From JAFAXD01 sp035472475 (GTDB taxonomy: Bacteria; Pseudomonadota; Alphaproteobacteria; Rhizobiales; Xanthobacteraceae), in assembly GCA_035472475.1 (NCBI GenBank), contig DATIPA010000210.1, positions 1 through 24,285 on the forward strand: a stretch of 24,285 nt of DNA. Direction: 5' to 3'. Both the position numbers and the translations under genes were made by a program. The notes under the pieces are model-generated. The model did not search any database and was not told the DNA's origin. It saw only the letters and a program-made list of their open reading frames with translations. Positions 8,370 to 16,223 of the stretch are shown piece by piece (positions within the stretch are counted from its first letter, which is position 1; every line of letters starts with the position of its first letter).

Positions 8370-9046
8370 TAGGCGGCGGGAACGAGCTTGGACCGATCGT
8401 AGCCGAGTAGGTCGCCGATTTTATCGATCTCCAGATCGGCCCGCGGATATTCCGCGAGGATACTAGGATCGAAGGCATAGTGACCCTGCTTGGGAAAAAC
8501 CGTGGTCACGCGATCGCCCCAGGCCTTTTTCACGGTGGCGAGAATCCGTAGCTTGTCGTCGATCAGCACATAATGCCGCGCGGGGTACAGGCGTTCGACG
8601 TACTCGAGCTCCTGCTCCTTGTGGACGTAGATCAGCACCCGGTCTTCGAACGCTTTCCACAGTCCCGAGCGTTCGACCTTGCGCGGCTGAAACACCGCGT
8701 CGCCGTCGGACAGAATGACCGTAAGCCCCCATTGCGCTACGTGCCTGACCACCTCCAGCGCGTGCGGAAACAGCCGGTCGGCGAACGGATAATCTACGAG
8801 CCAGCTCGACATCCGGAGCACCTCCGGGCGATGCATCATTTCGATGCGAAGCCGCTCGAGCGCGCCGAGATAGTCGGTGTATCCCAGCTCATTGACGAGC
8901 TGTGCCAAGATCGCAACGTAGCGATCGCGCGCGGCCGGACCGTAAGCTTCGGCCAAATGGGTCTTGAGTTCGGCCTGCACCTGATCGTTGTCGAGCAGCG
9001 TGTTGTCGACGTCGAACAGGAACACTACGTCGTGAGCTTTGGTCAC
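8369..9046 (-). CDS. HAD-superfamily hydrolase of unknown substrate
   Basis: This 225-residue haloacid dehalogenase-type phosphatase has motif I FDVDNTLLD (Asp12 nucleophile, Asp14), motif II ILSDGD (Ser113), a probable Lys near 143 and motif IV VLIDDK (Asp163, Asp164). Residues between motifs I and II (about 20-95) form a helical cap, suggesting subfamily I and a small phosphorylated substrate. It is the last gene of the pentose phosphate operon, starting 77 bp after the tkt stop. The start is the GTG at 9046 (GTG ACC AAA), since the frame extending upstream overlaps tkt and is not conserved-looking. Context suggests a sugar-phosphate or phosphoglycolate-type phosphatase that cleans up side products, but the substrate cannot be read from sequence. 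Confidence 0.85.
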   Translation of the reverse strand: MTKAHDVVFLFDVDNTLLDNDQVQAELKTHLAEAYGPAARDRYVAILAQLVNELGYTDYLGALERLRIEMMHRPEVLRMSSWLVDYPFADRLFPHALEVVRHVAQWGLTVILSDGDAVFQPRKVERSGLWKAFEDRVLIYVHKEQELEYVERLYPARHYVLIDDKLRILATVKKAWGDRVTTVFPKQGHYAFDPSILAEYPRADLEIDKIGDLLGYDRSKLVPAA

Positions 9047-9123
9047 CTTGCAGTCCGTTCGCCTAGATGGGTGAACACACCAATCCCCTCGCTTCGCGCG
9101 GGCCGCCGCGCCGGCTTGGACGC

Positions 9124-11232
9124 TTAGCGCTTGCGACCGGCGGCGAGCAGTTCCTTGACGACTTCTACAATTCGTTCGGGCTCGAATCCAAACTTCCGGT
9201 CGAGCTCCTTGAGCGGCGCGGAAGCCCCGAACGTGTGCATGCCGATGACGCGGCCCTTCTCGCCGACATATCGCTCCCACCCGAAGGTCGAAGCCTGTTC
9301 CACGGCGACGCGTGCCGTCACGTCGGGCGGAAGCACGTCATCGCGATACTTTTGCGGTTGTTGGTCGAAGATGTCCCATGACGGCATCGACACCACCCGA
9401 ATACCAATCCCTTCCTTGGCGAGATCCTCATGAGCTTTGACAGCGAGGCTGACCTCGCTGCCCGAAGCGATGATGATCGCTGCCGGTTTCCCGCCGGGCG
9501 CATCGGCGAGCACATAGGCACCACGCGCGACGCCGGAAGCAGGCGCGTACTTGCTCCGGTCCAAGGTCGGCAGCGGCTGCCGCGACAGGGCCAGCAACGC
9601 CGGCTTGTGGCGTAATTGCATGATGTAGCGATAGGCTTCCACCACTTCGTTCGCGTCGGCCGGGCGCAGCAGGGTTACGCCTGGCATGGCGCGAAAAGAT
9701 GCCAGCTGCTCCACAGGCTGATGGGTTGGCCCGTCCTCGCCGTCGCCCATCGCGTCATGCGTGAACACGAAGATCGTGGGCAGTTCCATCAGGGCGGACA
9801 GCCGGATCGCCGGTCTCGCATAGTCGCTGAAAATAAAGAAGGTCGCGCCGAACGCCCGCAATTTGGACAGCGAAAGTCCATTGACGCTCGCCGCCATCGC
9901 GTGCTCGCGGATGCCGAAGTGGAGATTGCGGCCGCCGTAGTTGTCCGGTTCGAAATCGCCGGCGCCGTCGAACGTCAGGGTCGTCTTGTTGGATGTCCCG
10001 AGGTCCGCCGACCCTCCGAGAAACCAGGGAATATGCTGGGCAAGAGCGTTGAGAACCTTGCCCGAAGCGTCGCGCCCGGCGATCCCCTTGGCGTCCGCCG
10101 GAAACGTCGGCAGCGCGCTGTCCCATCCGGTCGGCAAATCGCGCCGCTGCATCAGATCAATCTCGTTCGCGATGTCCGGATGCTGGGCGTGGTAGCCGGC
10201 AACGAGCGTGCTCCACTTGCGTCGCAACTCCGCGCCGCGTGCGCCGATCCCGGCCGCGAAGTGCTTTGGTACGTCATCCGGAACCAGGAACTTCGCGTCC
10301 TCCGGCCAGCCATAGGCGCGCTTCGCAAGCCGCACCTCATCGTCTCCCAGCGGCTCGCCGTGTGCCGCCGAGGTATCCTGCTTGTGCGGCGCGCCGTAGC
10401 CGATATGGCTGTCCAGAATGATGAAGGTCGGCCGTCCCTTGGTGGCCCGGAAGGTGTCGAGTGCGTGCTCGATCAGGTCGAGATCGTTGGCATCACCGAC
10501 GCGCAGCACATTCCAACCGTACCCCATGAAACGCGCGGCGATATCTTCGGTGAACGCGAGCTTAGTGTTGCCTTCGATCGTGATGTGGTTGTTGTCGTAA
10601 ATCCAGCACAGATTGTCCAAGCCGAGATGGCCGGCGAGCGAGGCGGCTTCCGATGACACGCCCTCCATCATGTCGCCGTCGCCGCAGATTGCGTAGATAT
10701 TGTAGTCGAAGACCGTGAACCCAGGTTTGTTGTAGCGCGTGGCGAGCCACTTTTCGGCGATCGCCATCCCCACGCTGGTGGCGACGCCCTGGCCGAGCGG
10801 ACCCGTCGTGGTCTCTACGCCCGATACCAGATGATATTCGGGATGGCCCGGTGCCTTGCTGCCGAGCTGTCGAAAGTTGCGGATGTCGTCGAGTGTAACC
10901 GCCGGCTGCCCAAGCCGCTCGTAGTCGGCGTCCACCGATCGCGTCCCGGTCAGATGCAGCACGGACCACAGCAGCATCGAGGCGTGGCCGTTCGAGAGCA
11001 CAAAGCGGTCGCGGTTCGGCCAGATCGGGTCCAACGGATCAAACCGCAGGATGCGATTCCAGATCACATAGACCAGAGGCGCGAGCGCCATCGGGGTGCC
11101 GGGATGCCCCGACTTGGCTTTCTGGACCGCATCGATCGAGAGGGTGCGGATGGTGTTGACCGACAGTTCGTCCAACTGCGCGCTCGTCAGTTGGCGTTGC
11201 GCGTTTGTCTCGACTGCGGCGGTCGTGCTCAT
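9124..11232 (-). CDS. tkt: Transketolase
   Basis: This is a thiamine-diphosphate enzyme of the non-oxidative pentose phosphate branch. It moves two-carbon units between xylulose-5-P and ribose-5-P or erythrose-4-P. It has 702 residues. Visible features are KAKSGHPGTPMALAP near residues 38-52, the TPP site GDGDMMEG with YDNNHITIEG, the catalytic region HFGIREHAMAA with its Glu, and a C-terminal domain with SGSEVSLA. I chose the ATG at 11232 (MSTTAAVET) with the ribosome site GAGGTG; it overlaps the pgl stop by ATGA. The open frame upstream of this ATG is a shadow of pgl. It is the penultimate gene of the operon. Confidence 0.96.
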   Translation of the reverse strand: MSTTAAVETNAQRQLTSAQLDELSVNTIRTLSIDAVQKAKSGHPGTPMALAPLVYVIWNRILRFDPLDPIWPNRDRFVLSNGHASMLLWSVLHLTGTRSVDADYERLGQPAVTLDDIRNFRQLGSKAPGHPEYHLVSGVETTTGPLGQGVATSVGMAIAEKWLATRYNKPGFTVFDYNIYAICGDGDMMEGVSSEAASLAGHLGLDNLCWIYDNNHITIEGNTKLAFTEDIAARFMGYGWNVLRVGDANDLDLIEHALDTFRATKGRPTFIILDSHIGYGAPHKQDTSAAHGEPLGDDEVRLAKRAYGWPEDAKFLVPDDVPKHFAAGIGARGAELRRKWSTLVAGYHAQHPDIANEIDLMQRRDLPTGWDSALPTFPADAKGIAGRDASGKVLNALAQHIPWFLGGSADLGTSNKTTLTFDGAGDFEPDNYGGRNLHFGIREHAMAASVNGLSLSKLRAFGATFFIFSDYARPAIRLSALMELPTIFVFTHDAMGDGEDGPTHQPVEQLASFRAMPGVTLLRPADANEVVEAYRYIMQLRHKPALLALSRQPLPTLDRSKYAPASGVARGAYVLADAPGGKPAAIIIASGSEVSLAVKAHEDLAKEGIGIRVVSMPSWDIFDQQPQKYRDDVLPPDVTARVAVEQASTFGWERYVGEKGRVIGMHTFGASAPLKELDRKFGFEPERIVEVVKELLAAGRKR

Positions 11233-12014
11233 GATCGCACCTCGCTTGTCTCGCTCGCGGCGAGCCGGGCTGCCGCGGCCTGATCGGCAATGATAAGGGC
11301 GCCGCTTCGACGGATGCGGCCGCCTGGAATGGATTGGTCGCCGTCGCGCAAGCGCGGCAACACCCCCGCCTTGTCGCTTCCGGTCACGAGCCAAAGGATC
11401 GAGCGCGCGCGATTGAGGATCGGATAGGTCAAGGTCATCCGCCGTCGTCCGTTGTAGGCGCCGGTTAATGCGACATCCCTGTCAGTAACTGCGAGCACCG
11501 GATCGTCCGGCACCAGCGATGCGGTGTGACCATCCGGCCCAAGTCCGAGATGAACGAGGTCGAGGGTTGCGGGCGAGCCCGCCAATTCCTGCAGCGTATT
11601 GGCGTACCGGCGTGCCGCGCCGTCGAGATCGGAATCTTCGACCGGCATGGCATGGACGTGGTCCGAGCCGAGCGGCGTTCCCACAAAGCACGCCCGCAAA
11701 TGAGTGGCGTTTCTATCTGGATCGCCGGCTGGGGCGACGCGCTCGTCAACCTGAAAGACGTGGATGCGGTCCCACGGCAGCGGCTCGTGCGCGAGCGCGC
11801 GCAGCATTCGCCACGGCGTCCGACCGCCGCTGACCGCGAGCAGAAAGCGGCCGCGCGCGGAGACCGCCGGGGTTATCTGCGCGGCAATGAAGGCCTCGGC
11901 TTTCTCGGCCGCCACATCGGGGTTGGCGCAGACGTCGACGCGTATCGGATCGGCGCCGCTGCGGGGTGCAGCGGGCCGCGCGCGATCGTGCGGTTGATCC
12001 ATCTCCCGCGTCAT
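11229..12014 (-). CDS. pgl: 6-phosphogluconolactonase
   Basis: This 261-residue protein of the DevB/Pgl type hydrolyses 6-phosphoglucono-lactone to 6-phosphogluconate, the second step of the oxidative pentose phosphate branch. Visible motifs are AVSGGRTPWRMLRAL, FQVDERVAP with DPDRNA, and the active-site segment LGLGPDGHTASLVP. The N-terminal 20 residues are Pro/Ala-rich and may not be folded; an in-frame ATG at 12002 is an alternative start. It begins 15 bp after gnd and overlaps tkt by ATGA, so it is co-translated with its pathway neighbours. Confidence 0.94.
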   Translation of the reverse strand: MTREMDQPHDRARPAAPRSGADPIRVDVCANPDVAAEKAEAFIAAQITPAVSARGRFLLAVSGGRTPWRMLRALAHEPLPWDRIHVFQVDERVAPAGDPDRNATHLRACFVGTPLGSDHVHAMPVEDSDLDGAARRYANTLQELAGSPATLDLVHLGLGPDGHTASLVPDDPVLAVTDRDVALTGAYNGRRRMTLTYPILNRARSILWLVTGSDKAGVLPRLRDGDQSIPGGRIRRSGALIIADQAAAARLAASETSEVRS

Positions 12015-12029
12015 AGCGCTCTCATGACC

Positions 12030-13043
12030 TCAACGCGTCTTCTCCAAATGCCCGCCGAACTCTAAGCGCATGGCGGAGAGCAATTTGTCCGCGAAGTCGG
12101 CCTCGCCGCGCGAGCTGAAGCGCTCGAACAGCGCTGTCGCCAGAACCGGCACAGGTACGGCCTCATCGATAGCAGCCTTGATTGTCCAGCGCCCTTCGCC
12201 GGAGTCCGACACCCGGCCGGCGAACTCCGCGAGCGCGGGGTCCTTCGCCAGCGCGGCCGCCGAAAGATCAAGCAACCATGACGCAACGACGCTACCGCGC
12301 CGCCAAAGCTCGGCGATATCGGGTATGTTCAGGTCGTATCGATAAAGCTCGGGTTCGCGCAGCGGCGTGGTTTCGGCGTCGATGGCGTGCTGCCGTTCGC
12401 CCAAATTCGCATGGCGCAGAATGCTGAAGCCTTCGGCATAGGCCGCCATCAGCCCGTACTCGATGCCGTTGTGGACCATTTTGACGAAATGGCCGGCGCC
12501 GTTCGGCCCGCAATGCAGGTAGCCCATCTCGGCGGTACCGCCCATCTTTTCGCGCCCGGGCGTGCGAGCGATCTCGCCAGCGCCGGGCGCCAGCGTCTTG
12601 AAGATCGGGTCGAGATGCCCAACCGCATCCTTCGGGCCGCCGATCATCATGCAATAACCGCGCTCGAGGCCCCAGATGCCGCCGCTGGTCCCTACATCGA
12701 GGTAGTTGATGCGTTTTGGTGCGAGCTCCTTTGCGCGCCGAATATCGTCGACATAGTAGGAGTTTCCACCATCGATGAGGATATCGCCCGGTTCGAGGTG
12801 CGGTACGATCTCGGCGATGGTCTGATCGACCACCGCCGCCGGTACCATCAGCCACACGGCCCGGGGTTTCGTGAGCTTGCGCGCCATCTCGGCAGGCGAA
12901 GCGGCCCCGACGGCGTGCTCGCCAGTCAACTCGCTGACGGCCTTCGGCGATTTGTCGAACACGACGCACTGATGCCCGCCTTGCAGCAGGCGGCGAACCA
13001 TGTTGGCGCCCATCCGGCCCAACCCGACCATCGCCAATTGCAT
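12030..13043 (-). CDS. gnd: 6-phosphogluconate dehydrogenase, short (NAD-type) form
   Basis: This enzyme oxidatively decarboxylates 6-phosphogluconate to ribulose-5-phosphate. At 337 residues it is the short GndA-like form rather than the roughly 470-residue NADP-type form. The Rossmann start VGLGRMG (6-12) is followed at the end of the second strand by FDKSP, with Asp30 where NADP enzymes have Asn-Arg. This favours NAD+ by inference. Other motifs are DGGNSYY, GTSGGIWGLERGYCMMIGG and PNGAGHFVKMVHNGIEYG with the catalytic Lys and the HNGIEY segment. I chose the ATG at 13043 because it begins the Rossmann fold and has the ribosome site GGAGG; the frame upstream is a shadow of rpe. It begins 14 bp after rpe. 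Confidence 0.95.
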   Translation of the reverse strand: MQLAMVGLGRMGANMVRRLLQGGHQCVVFDKSPKAVSELTGEHAVGAASPAEMARKLTKPRAVWLMVPAAVVDQTIAEIVPHLEPGDILIDGGNSYYVDDIRRAKELAPKRINYLDVGTSGGIWGLERGYCMMIGGPKDAVGHLDPIFKTLAPGAGEIARTPGREKMGGTAEMGYLHCGPNGAGHFVKMVHNGIEYGLMAAYAEGFSILRHANLGERQHAIDAETTPLREPELYRYDLNIPDIAELWRRGSVVASWLLDLSAAALAKDPALAEFAGRVSDSGEGRWTIKAAIDEAVPVPVLATALFERFSSRGEADFADKLLSAMRLEFGGHLEKTR

Positions 13044-13057
13044 ATCCCGTCCTCCGT

Positions 13058-13792
13058 TCAGGTGTGAGCCGCCGTCCGCAACCGCTGCATTGCCTGCGTG
13101 ACGCTTTCCGCCTCGTTGAAGATCGCCGAGCCGGCCACCAGCACATTGGCTCCGGCATCGACAGCGCGCGGCGCCGTTGCGGCGTCGATGCCCCCGTCGA
13201 CCGAGAGTTGGCAATCCGGCTTGAGCCGCTCGATCAGCTGGCGCACCCGGCGGATCTTGGGAAGCGTTTCCGGCAGAAAGTGTTGATGCCCGAACCCTGG
13301 GCTGACCGTCATGACCAACACCTGATCAAGCTCTTGCAGGATTTCTTCCAAGACCGCGGCCGCCGTTGCGGGATTGATCGCTACGCCTATTCGTTTGCCC
13401 AGTGACTTGATGTGCCGCACGGTGCGCATCAGGTCACTGTTGCCTTCCCAGTGCACAATGAAGGAGCTGATACCGGCCTCCGCAAACTGGTCGATGAACA
13501 GATCCGGGTTCGAAATCATCAAGTGTGCCTCGAGCGGCAGGCGCGTTACCCGCCGCAACGACGCAACGATGGGCGAGCCCATGGAGATGTTCGGCACAAA
13601 ATGTCCGTCCATCACGTCGACGTGGATTCGGTCGGCCCCCGCCGCCTCCGCTTCGGCGACCTGCTCGCCCAAGCGGGCAAAATCGGCCGCCAGGATCGAC
13701 GGCGCGAGCACGACGGCCCGGCTCGCGTGCGACGTCGCCGTGATCGGCATGCTTGCGCTTCCGGCGCGGTCGCGTTCCCGGGGTCGGCTCAT
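13058..13792 (-). CDS. rpe: Ribulose-phosphate 3-epimerase
   Basis: This 244-residue TIM-barrel epimerase interconverts ribulose-5-P and xylulose-5-P, feeding transketolase. Metal and active-site segments are present: LAPSILAADFARL, HVDVMDGHFVPNIS, EAHLMI and VDGGI. The loop usually reading NPGFGGQ is SPGFGHQHFLPE here. The ATG at 13792 overlaps the pgi stop by ATGA, favouring this start by coupling, though the first 14 residues (MSRPRERDRAGSAS) are poorly ordered and the ATG at 13750 is possible. Gene order pgi-rpe-gnd-pgl-tkt makes a pathway assembly line. Confidence 0.94.
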   Translation of the reverse strand: MSRPRERDRAGSASMPITATSHASRAVVLAPSILAADFARLGEQVAEAEAAGADRIHVDVMDGHFVPNISMGSPIVASLRRVTRLPLEAHLMISNPDLFIDQFAEAGISSFIVHWEGNSDLMRTVRHIKSLGKRIGVAINPATAAAVLEEILQELDQVLVMTVSPGFGHQHFLPETLPKIRRVRQLIERLKPDCQLSVDGGIDAATAPRAVDAGANVLVAGSAIFNEAESVTQAMQRLRTAAHT

Positions 13793-15450
13793 CGGGTTGC
13801 CTGCTTCAGGCGGCGATAGCGGCGGATCAAGTTGTTGGTCGAACTGTCATGTCCCAGTTCGGGCTCGGTTTTGCTTTCGAGCTCCGGGATGATGCGTTGA
13901 GCCAGCACCTTGCCGAGTTCGACGCCCCATTGATCAAACGAGTCGATGTTCCAGATGACGCCCTGGGTGAAAACGCTGTGCTCATACAGCGCAACAAGCT
14001 TGCCCAGCGCCTCCGGCGTCAGTCGCTCCGTCAGGATCGTGTTGGACGGTCGATTGCCTTCGCACACCCGGTGCGGCACGAGCCAATCGGGCGTGCCCTC
14101 GGCCTTGAGCTGCTCGGGCGTGCGTCCGAACGCGAGCGCTTCGGTTTGAGCAAACGCGCTCGCCAGCAAGATATCGTGATGGCGGCCAACTTTGTGAATC
14201 GGCCGCCCGAAAGCAATGAAATCGCAGGGAATGAGCCGCGTTCCCTGATGGAAGAGCTGATAAAACGAATGCTGGCCGTTGGTTCCCGGCTCGCCCCAGT
14301 AGACCTGACCCGTCTGATAATCGACACGCGTGCCATCGAGCGTCACGTGCTTGCCGTTGCTTTCCATCGTCAGCTGCTGGAGATAGGCCGGAAAGCGCTT
14401 GAGATACTGCTCGTACGGCAGCACGGCGGTGGTCTGCGCGCCGAAGAAGTCGTTGTACCAGACCGCAAGCAAACCCATAAGGACCGGCAGATTCTGCCGT
14501 AACGGCGCGGTGCGAAAATGCTCGTCCACCTGGTGAAAGCCGCCCAGCATGGCGCGGAAGCCGTCCGGCCCGATGGCCAGCATCGTCGAAAGACCGATCG
14601 CCGAGTCCATCGAGTAACGGCCCCCGACCCAGTCCCAGAACTCGAACATGTTGGCCGTATCGATGCCGAATTCGGCGACCTTCGCGCGATTTGTCGATAC
14701 GGCAACGAAATGCTTGGCGACGGCTTTGGGCTCGTTCCCCAACCCCCCGATCAGCCAGTCGCGCGCGGTCTGCGCGTTGGTCATCGTTTCGAGCGTCGTG
14801 AACGTCTTCGAGGACACGATGAACAGCGTTTCCGCGGGGTCGAGGTCGCGGGTTGCTTCCACGAAGTCGGTGCCATCAATGTTGGAGATGAAACGAAACG
14901 TCATGGCGCGATCGCTGTAGTGCTTGAGCGCTTCGTACGCCATGACCGGACCAAGGTCGGAGCCGCCAATCCCGATATTCAGGATGTTGCGGATGCGTTT
15001 GCCGGTGTGTCCGGTCCATCGACCGTCGCGGATGCGGTCGGAGAACGCGGCCATCCGGTCGAGGACGGCGTGTACCTGGGGCACCACGTTCTCGCCACTG
15101 ACCACGATGGTTGCGCCTTTCGGCGCCCGCAGCGCTACGTGCAGGACCGGCCGCCGTTCAGTCGTGTTGATTGCATCCCCGCGGAACATGGCCTCGATGC
15201 GCGCCTGCAGACCGGCTTCGCGAGCAAGCTCGACCAGCAAGTCCAGCGTTTGGTCGGTGATGCGGTTTTTTGAATAGTCGAGAAATACGCCGACCGCTTC
15301 AGCGGTCATGCGCGTGCCGCGGTCGGGGTCGGCGGCAAACCAGGTTTTCAGGTGGACGTTGCGCACCTCCTGGTGATGGCGCTCGAGCGCCTTCCACGAC
15401 GAACGCGTCACCAGCGGCGGCAGGGCAGGCGCTTCGAGATCCGCATGCAT
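13789..15450 (-). CDS. pgi: Glucose-6-phosphate isomerase
   Basis: This 553-residue enzyme interconverts glucose-6-P and fructose-6-P. It carries both family signatures: WVGGRYSMDSAIGLS in the middle and EPGTNGQHSFYQLFHQGTR toward the C-terminus. NIGIGGSDLGPVMAYE and the VSSKTFTTLETMTNA phosphate-binding loop are also present. The length is normal for a stand-alone Pgi. In Bradyrhizobium and relatives pgi is often fused to tal in one roughly 950-residue protein; here they are separate with a kinase gene between. It starts 4 bp after the kinase stop, with an AAAGGA-type ribosome site inside that gene, and overlaps rpe by ATGA. In a cyclic pentose phosphate route it would recycle fructose-6-P to glucose-6-P. 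Confidence 0.97.
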   Translation of the reverse strand: MHADLEAPALPPLVTRSSWKALERHHQEVRNVHLKTWFAADPDRGTRMTAEAVGVFLDYSKNRITDQTLDLLVELAREAGLQARIEAMFRGDAINTTERRPVLHVALRAPKGATIVVSGENVVPQVHAVLDRMAAFSDRIRDGRWTGHTGKRIRNILNIGIGGSDLGPVMAYEALKHYSDRAMTFRFISNIDGTDFVEATRDLDPAETLFIVSSKTFTTLETMTNAQTARDWLIGGLGNEPKAVAKHFVAVSTNRAKVAEFGIDTANMFEFWDWVGGRYSMDSAIGLSTMLAIGPDGFRAMLGGFHQVDEHFRTAPLRQNLPVLMGLLAVWYNDFFGAQTTAVLPYEQYLKRFPAYLQQLTMESNGKHVTLDGTRVDYQTGQVYWGEPGTNGQHSFYQLFHQGTRLIPCDFIAFGRPIHKVGRHHDILLASAFAQTEALAFGRTPEQLKAEGTPDWLVPHRVCEGNRPSNTILTERLTPEALGKLVALYEHSVFTQGVIWNIDSFDQWGVELGKVLAQRIIPELESKTEPELGHDSSTNNLIRRYRRLKQATR

Positions 15451-15454
15451 TTTG

Positions 15455-16222
15455 CTATCCTTTGGCCCGCTCGGATGTTGTAAGCGCGGGCGCCGAAGGA
15501 TTCCACAATCGAAATCCTCCTACGAACGCATTGCTGTTGTCGCCAGCGCGGCAACCGGGCGGCAGCTTTTTGAGCTTTCGGACATTGCCGCCGCCGAGCA
15601 CGACGTCGTCGGGCTCAAGCGCGGCGATCAGACGCTCGACCACGTCCTTGACGTGCTTGCGCCATCGCTTTTTGCCGTCACGCTCCAGTCCGGCGCGGCC
15701 GACATAATCCTCGTACGTGCCTTTCTTATATGGCAGATGGCCAAGCTCCATCGGTTCGACAATGCCATCGACCACCATGGCGGAGCCGAGACCGGTCCCC
15801 AGTCCCAGAAACAGCATCCTGCCGCCGTGGTAACTTCCAAGCGCTTGCATCGCGGCGTCATTGACGACTTTCACCGGATGCTTGAACGCCTTCGCGAAGT
15901 CGAACCCCATCCACCCCTTTCCGAGGTTGTACGGCTCCGCGATCGGACGGCCGCGCAGTACCGGCCCCGGGTAGCCGATCGAGATTGCGTCATAAGGCCA
16001 GTCCGCGACCGTTTTCTGCACTCGCTTCACCATCGGGCCCGGCGTCATCGACGGGCCGGAGGGAAACATCCGGCGCTGAGCCTGGCCGGTGGCGAGAAGC
16101 TTGATCGAGGTCCCACCAATATCGAGCACCAGCACTCGCCTCTCCGGCTTGCCTCCTGCAGCGTTGGACGGGCGCCGCCGCGAGGCGCCAGCCACGCGGG
16201 CAATGGATAGTCTCGCCTCCAC
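15455..16222 (-). CDS. ROK-family (polyphosphate-type) glucokinase
   Basis: This 255-residue ROK-family kinase is probably a glucokinase. It has phosphate-binding LVLDIGGTSIK (about 31-41), SIGYPGPVLRG, the catalytic VVNDAAMQALG, GLGTGLGSAMVVDG, and ELGHLPY. The CxCGxxGCxE zinc motif of most bacterial ROK sugar kinases is absent. This resembles the PpgK (polyphosphate/ATP glucokinase) branch, so the phosphoryl donor could be polyphosphate, ATP or both; this is inference. The GTG at 16222 lies 1 bp after the tal stop. A second GTG at 16195 would trim the odd N-terminus, which is Arg/Ala-rich. Its position between tal and pgi fits a role in feeding free glucose into the operon's pathway. Confidence 0.82.
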   Translation of the reverse strand: MEARLSIARVAGASRRRPSNAAGGKPERRVLVLDIGGTSIKLLATGQAQRRMFPSGPSMTPGPMVKRVQKTVADWPYDAISIGYPGPVLRGRPIAEPYNLGKGWMGFDFAKAFKHPVKVVNDAAMQALGSYHGGRMLFLGLGTGLGSAMVVDGIVEPMELGHLPYKKGTYEDYVGRAGLERDGKKRWRKHVKDVVERLIAALEPDDVVLGGGNVRKLKKLPPGCRAGDNSNAFVGGFRLWNPSAPALTTSERAKG

Positions 16223-16223
16223 C

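Noticed and set aside
9616..10656. 346-residue + strand open frame opposite tkt
   Set aside because: It is fully antisense to transketolase, has no ribosome site or domain, and its composition is typical of a shadow.
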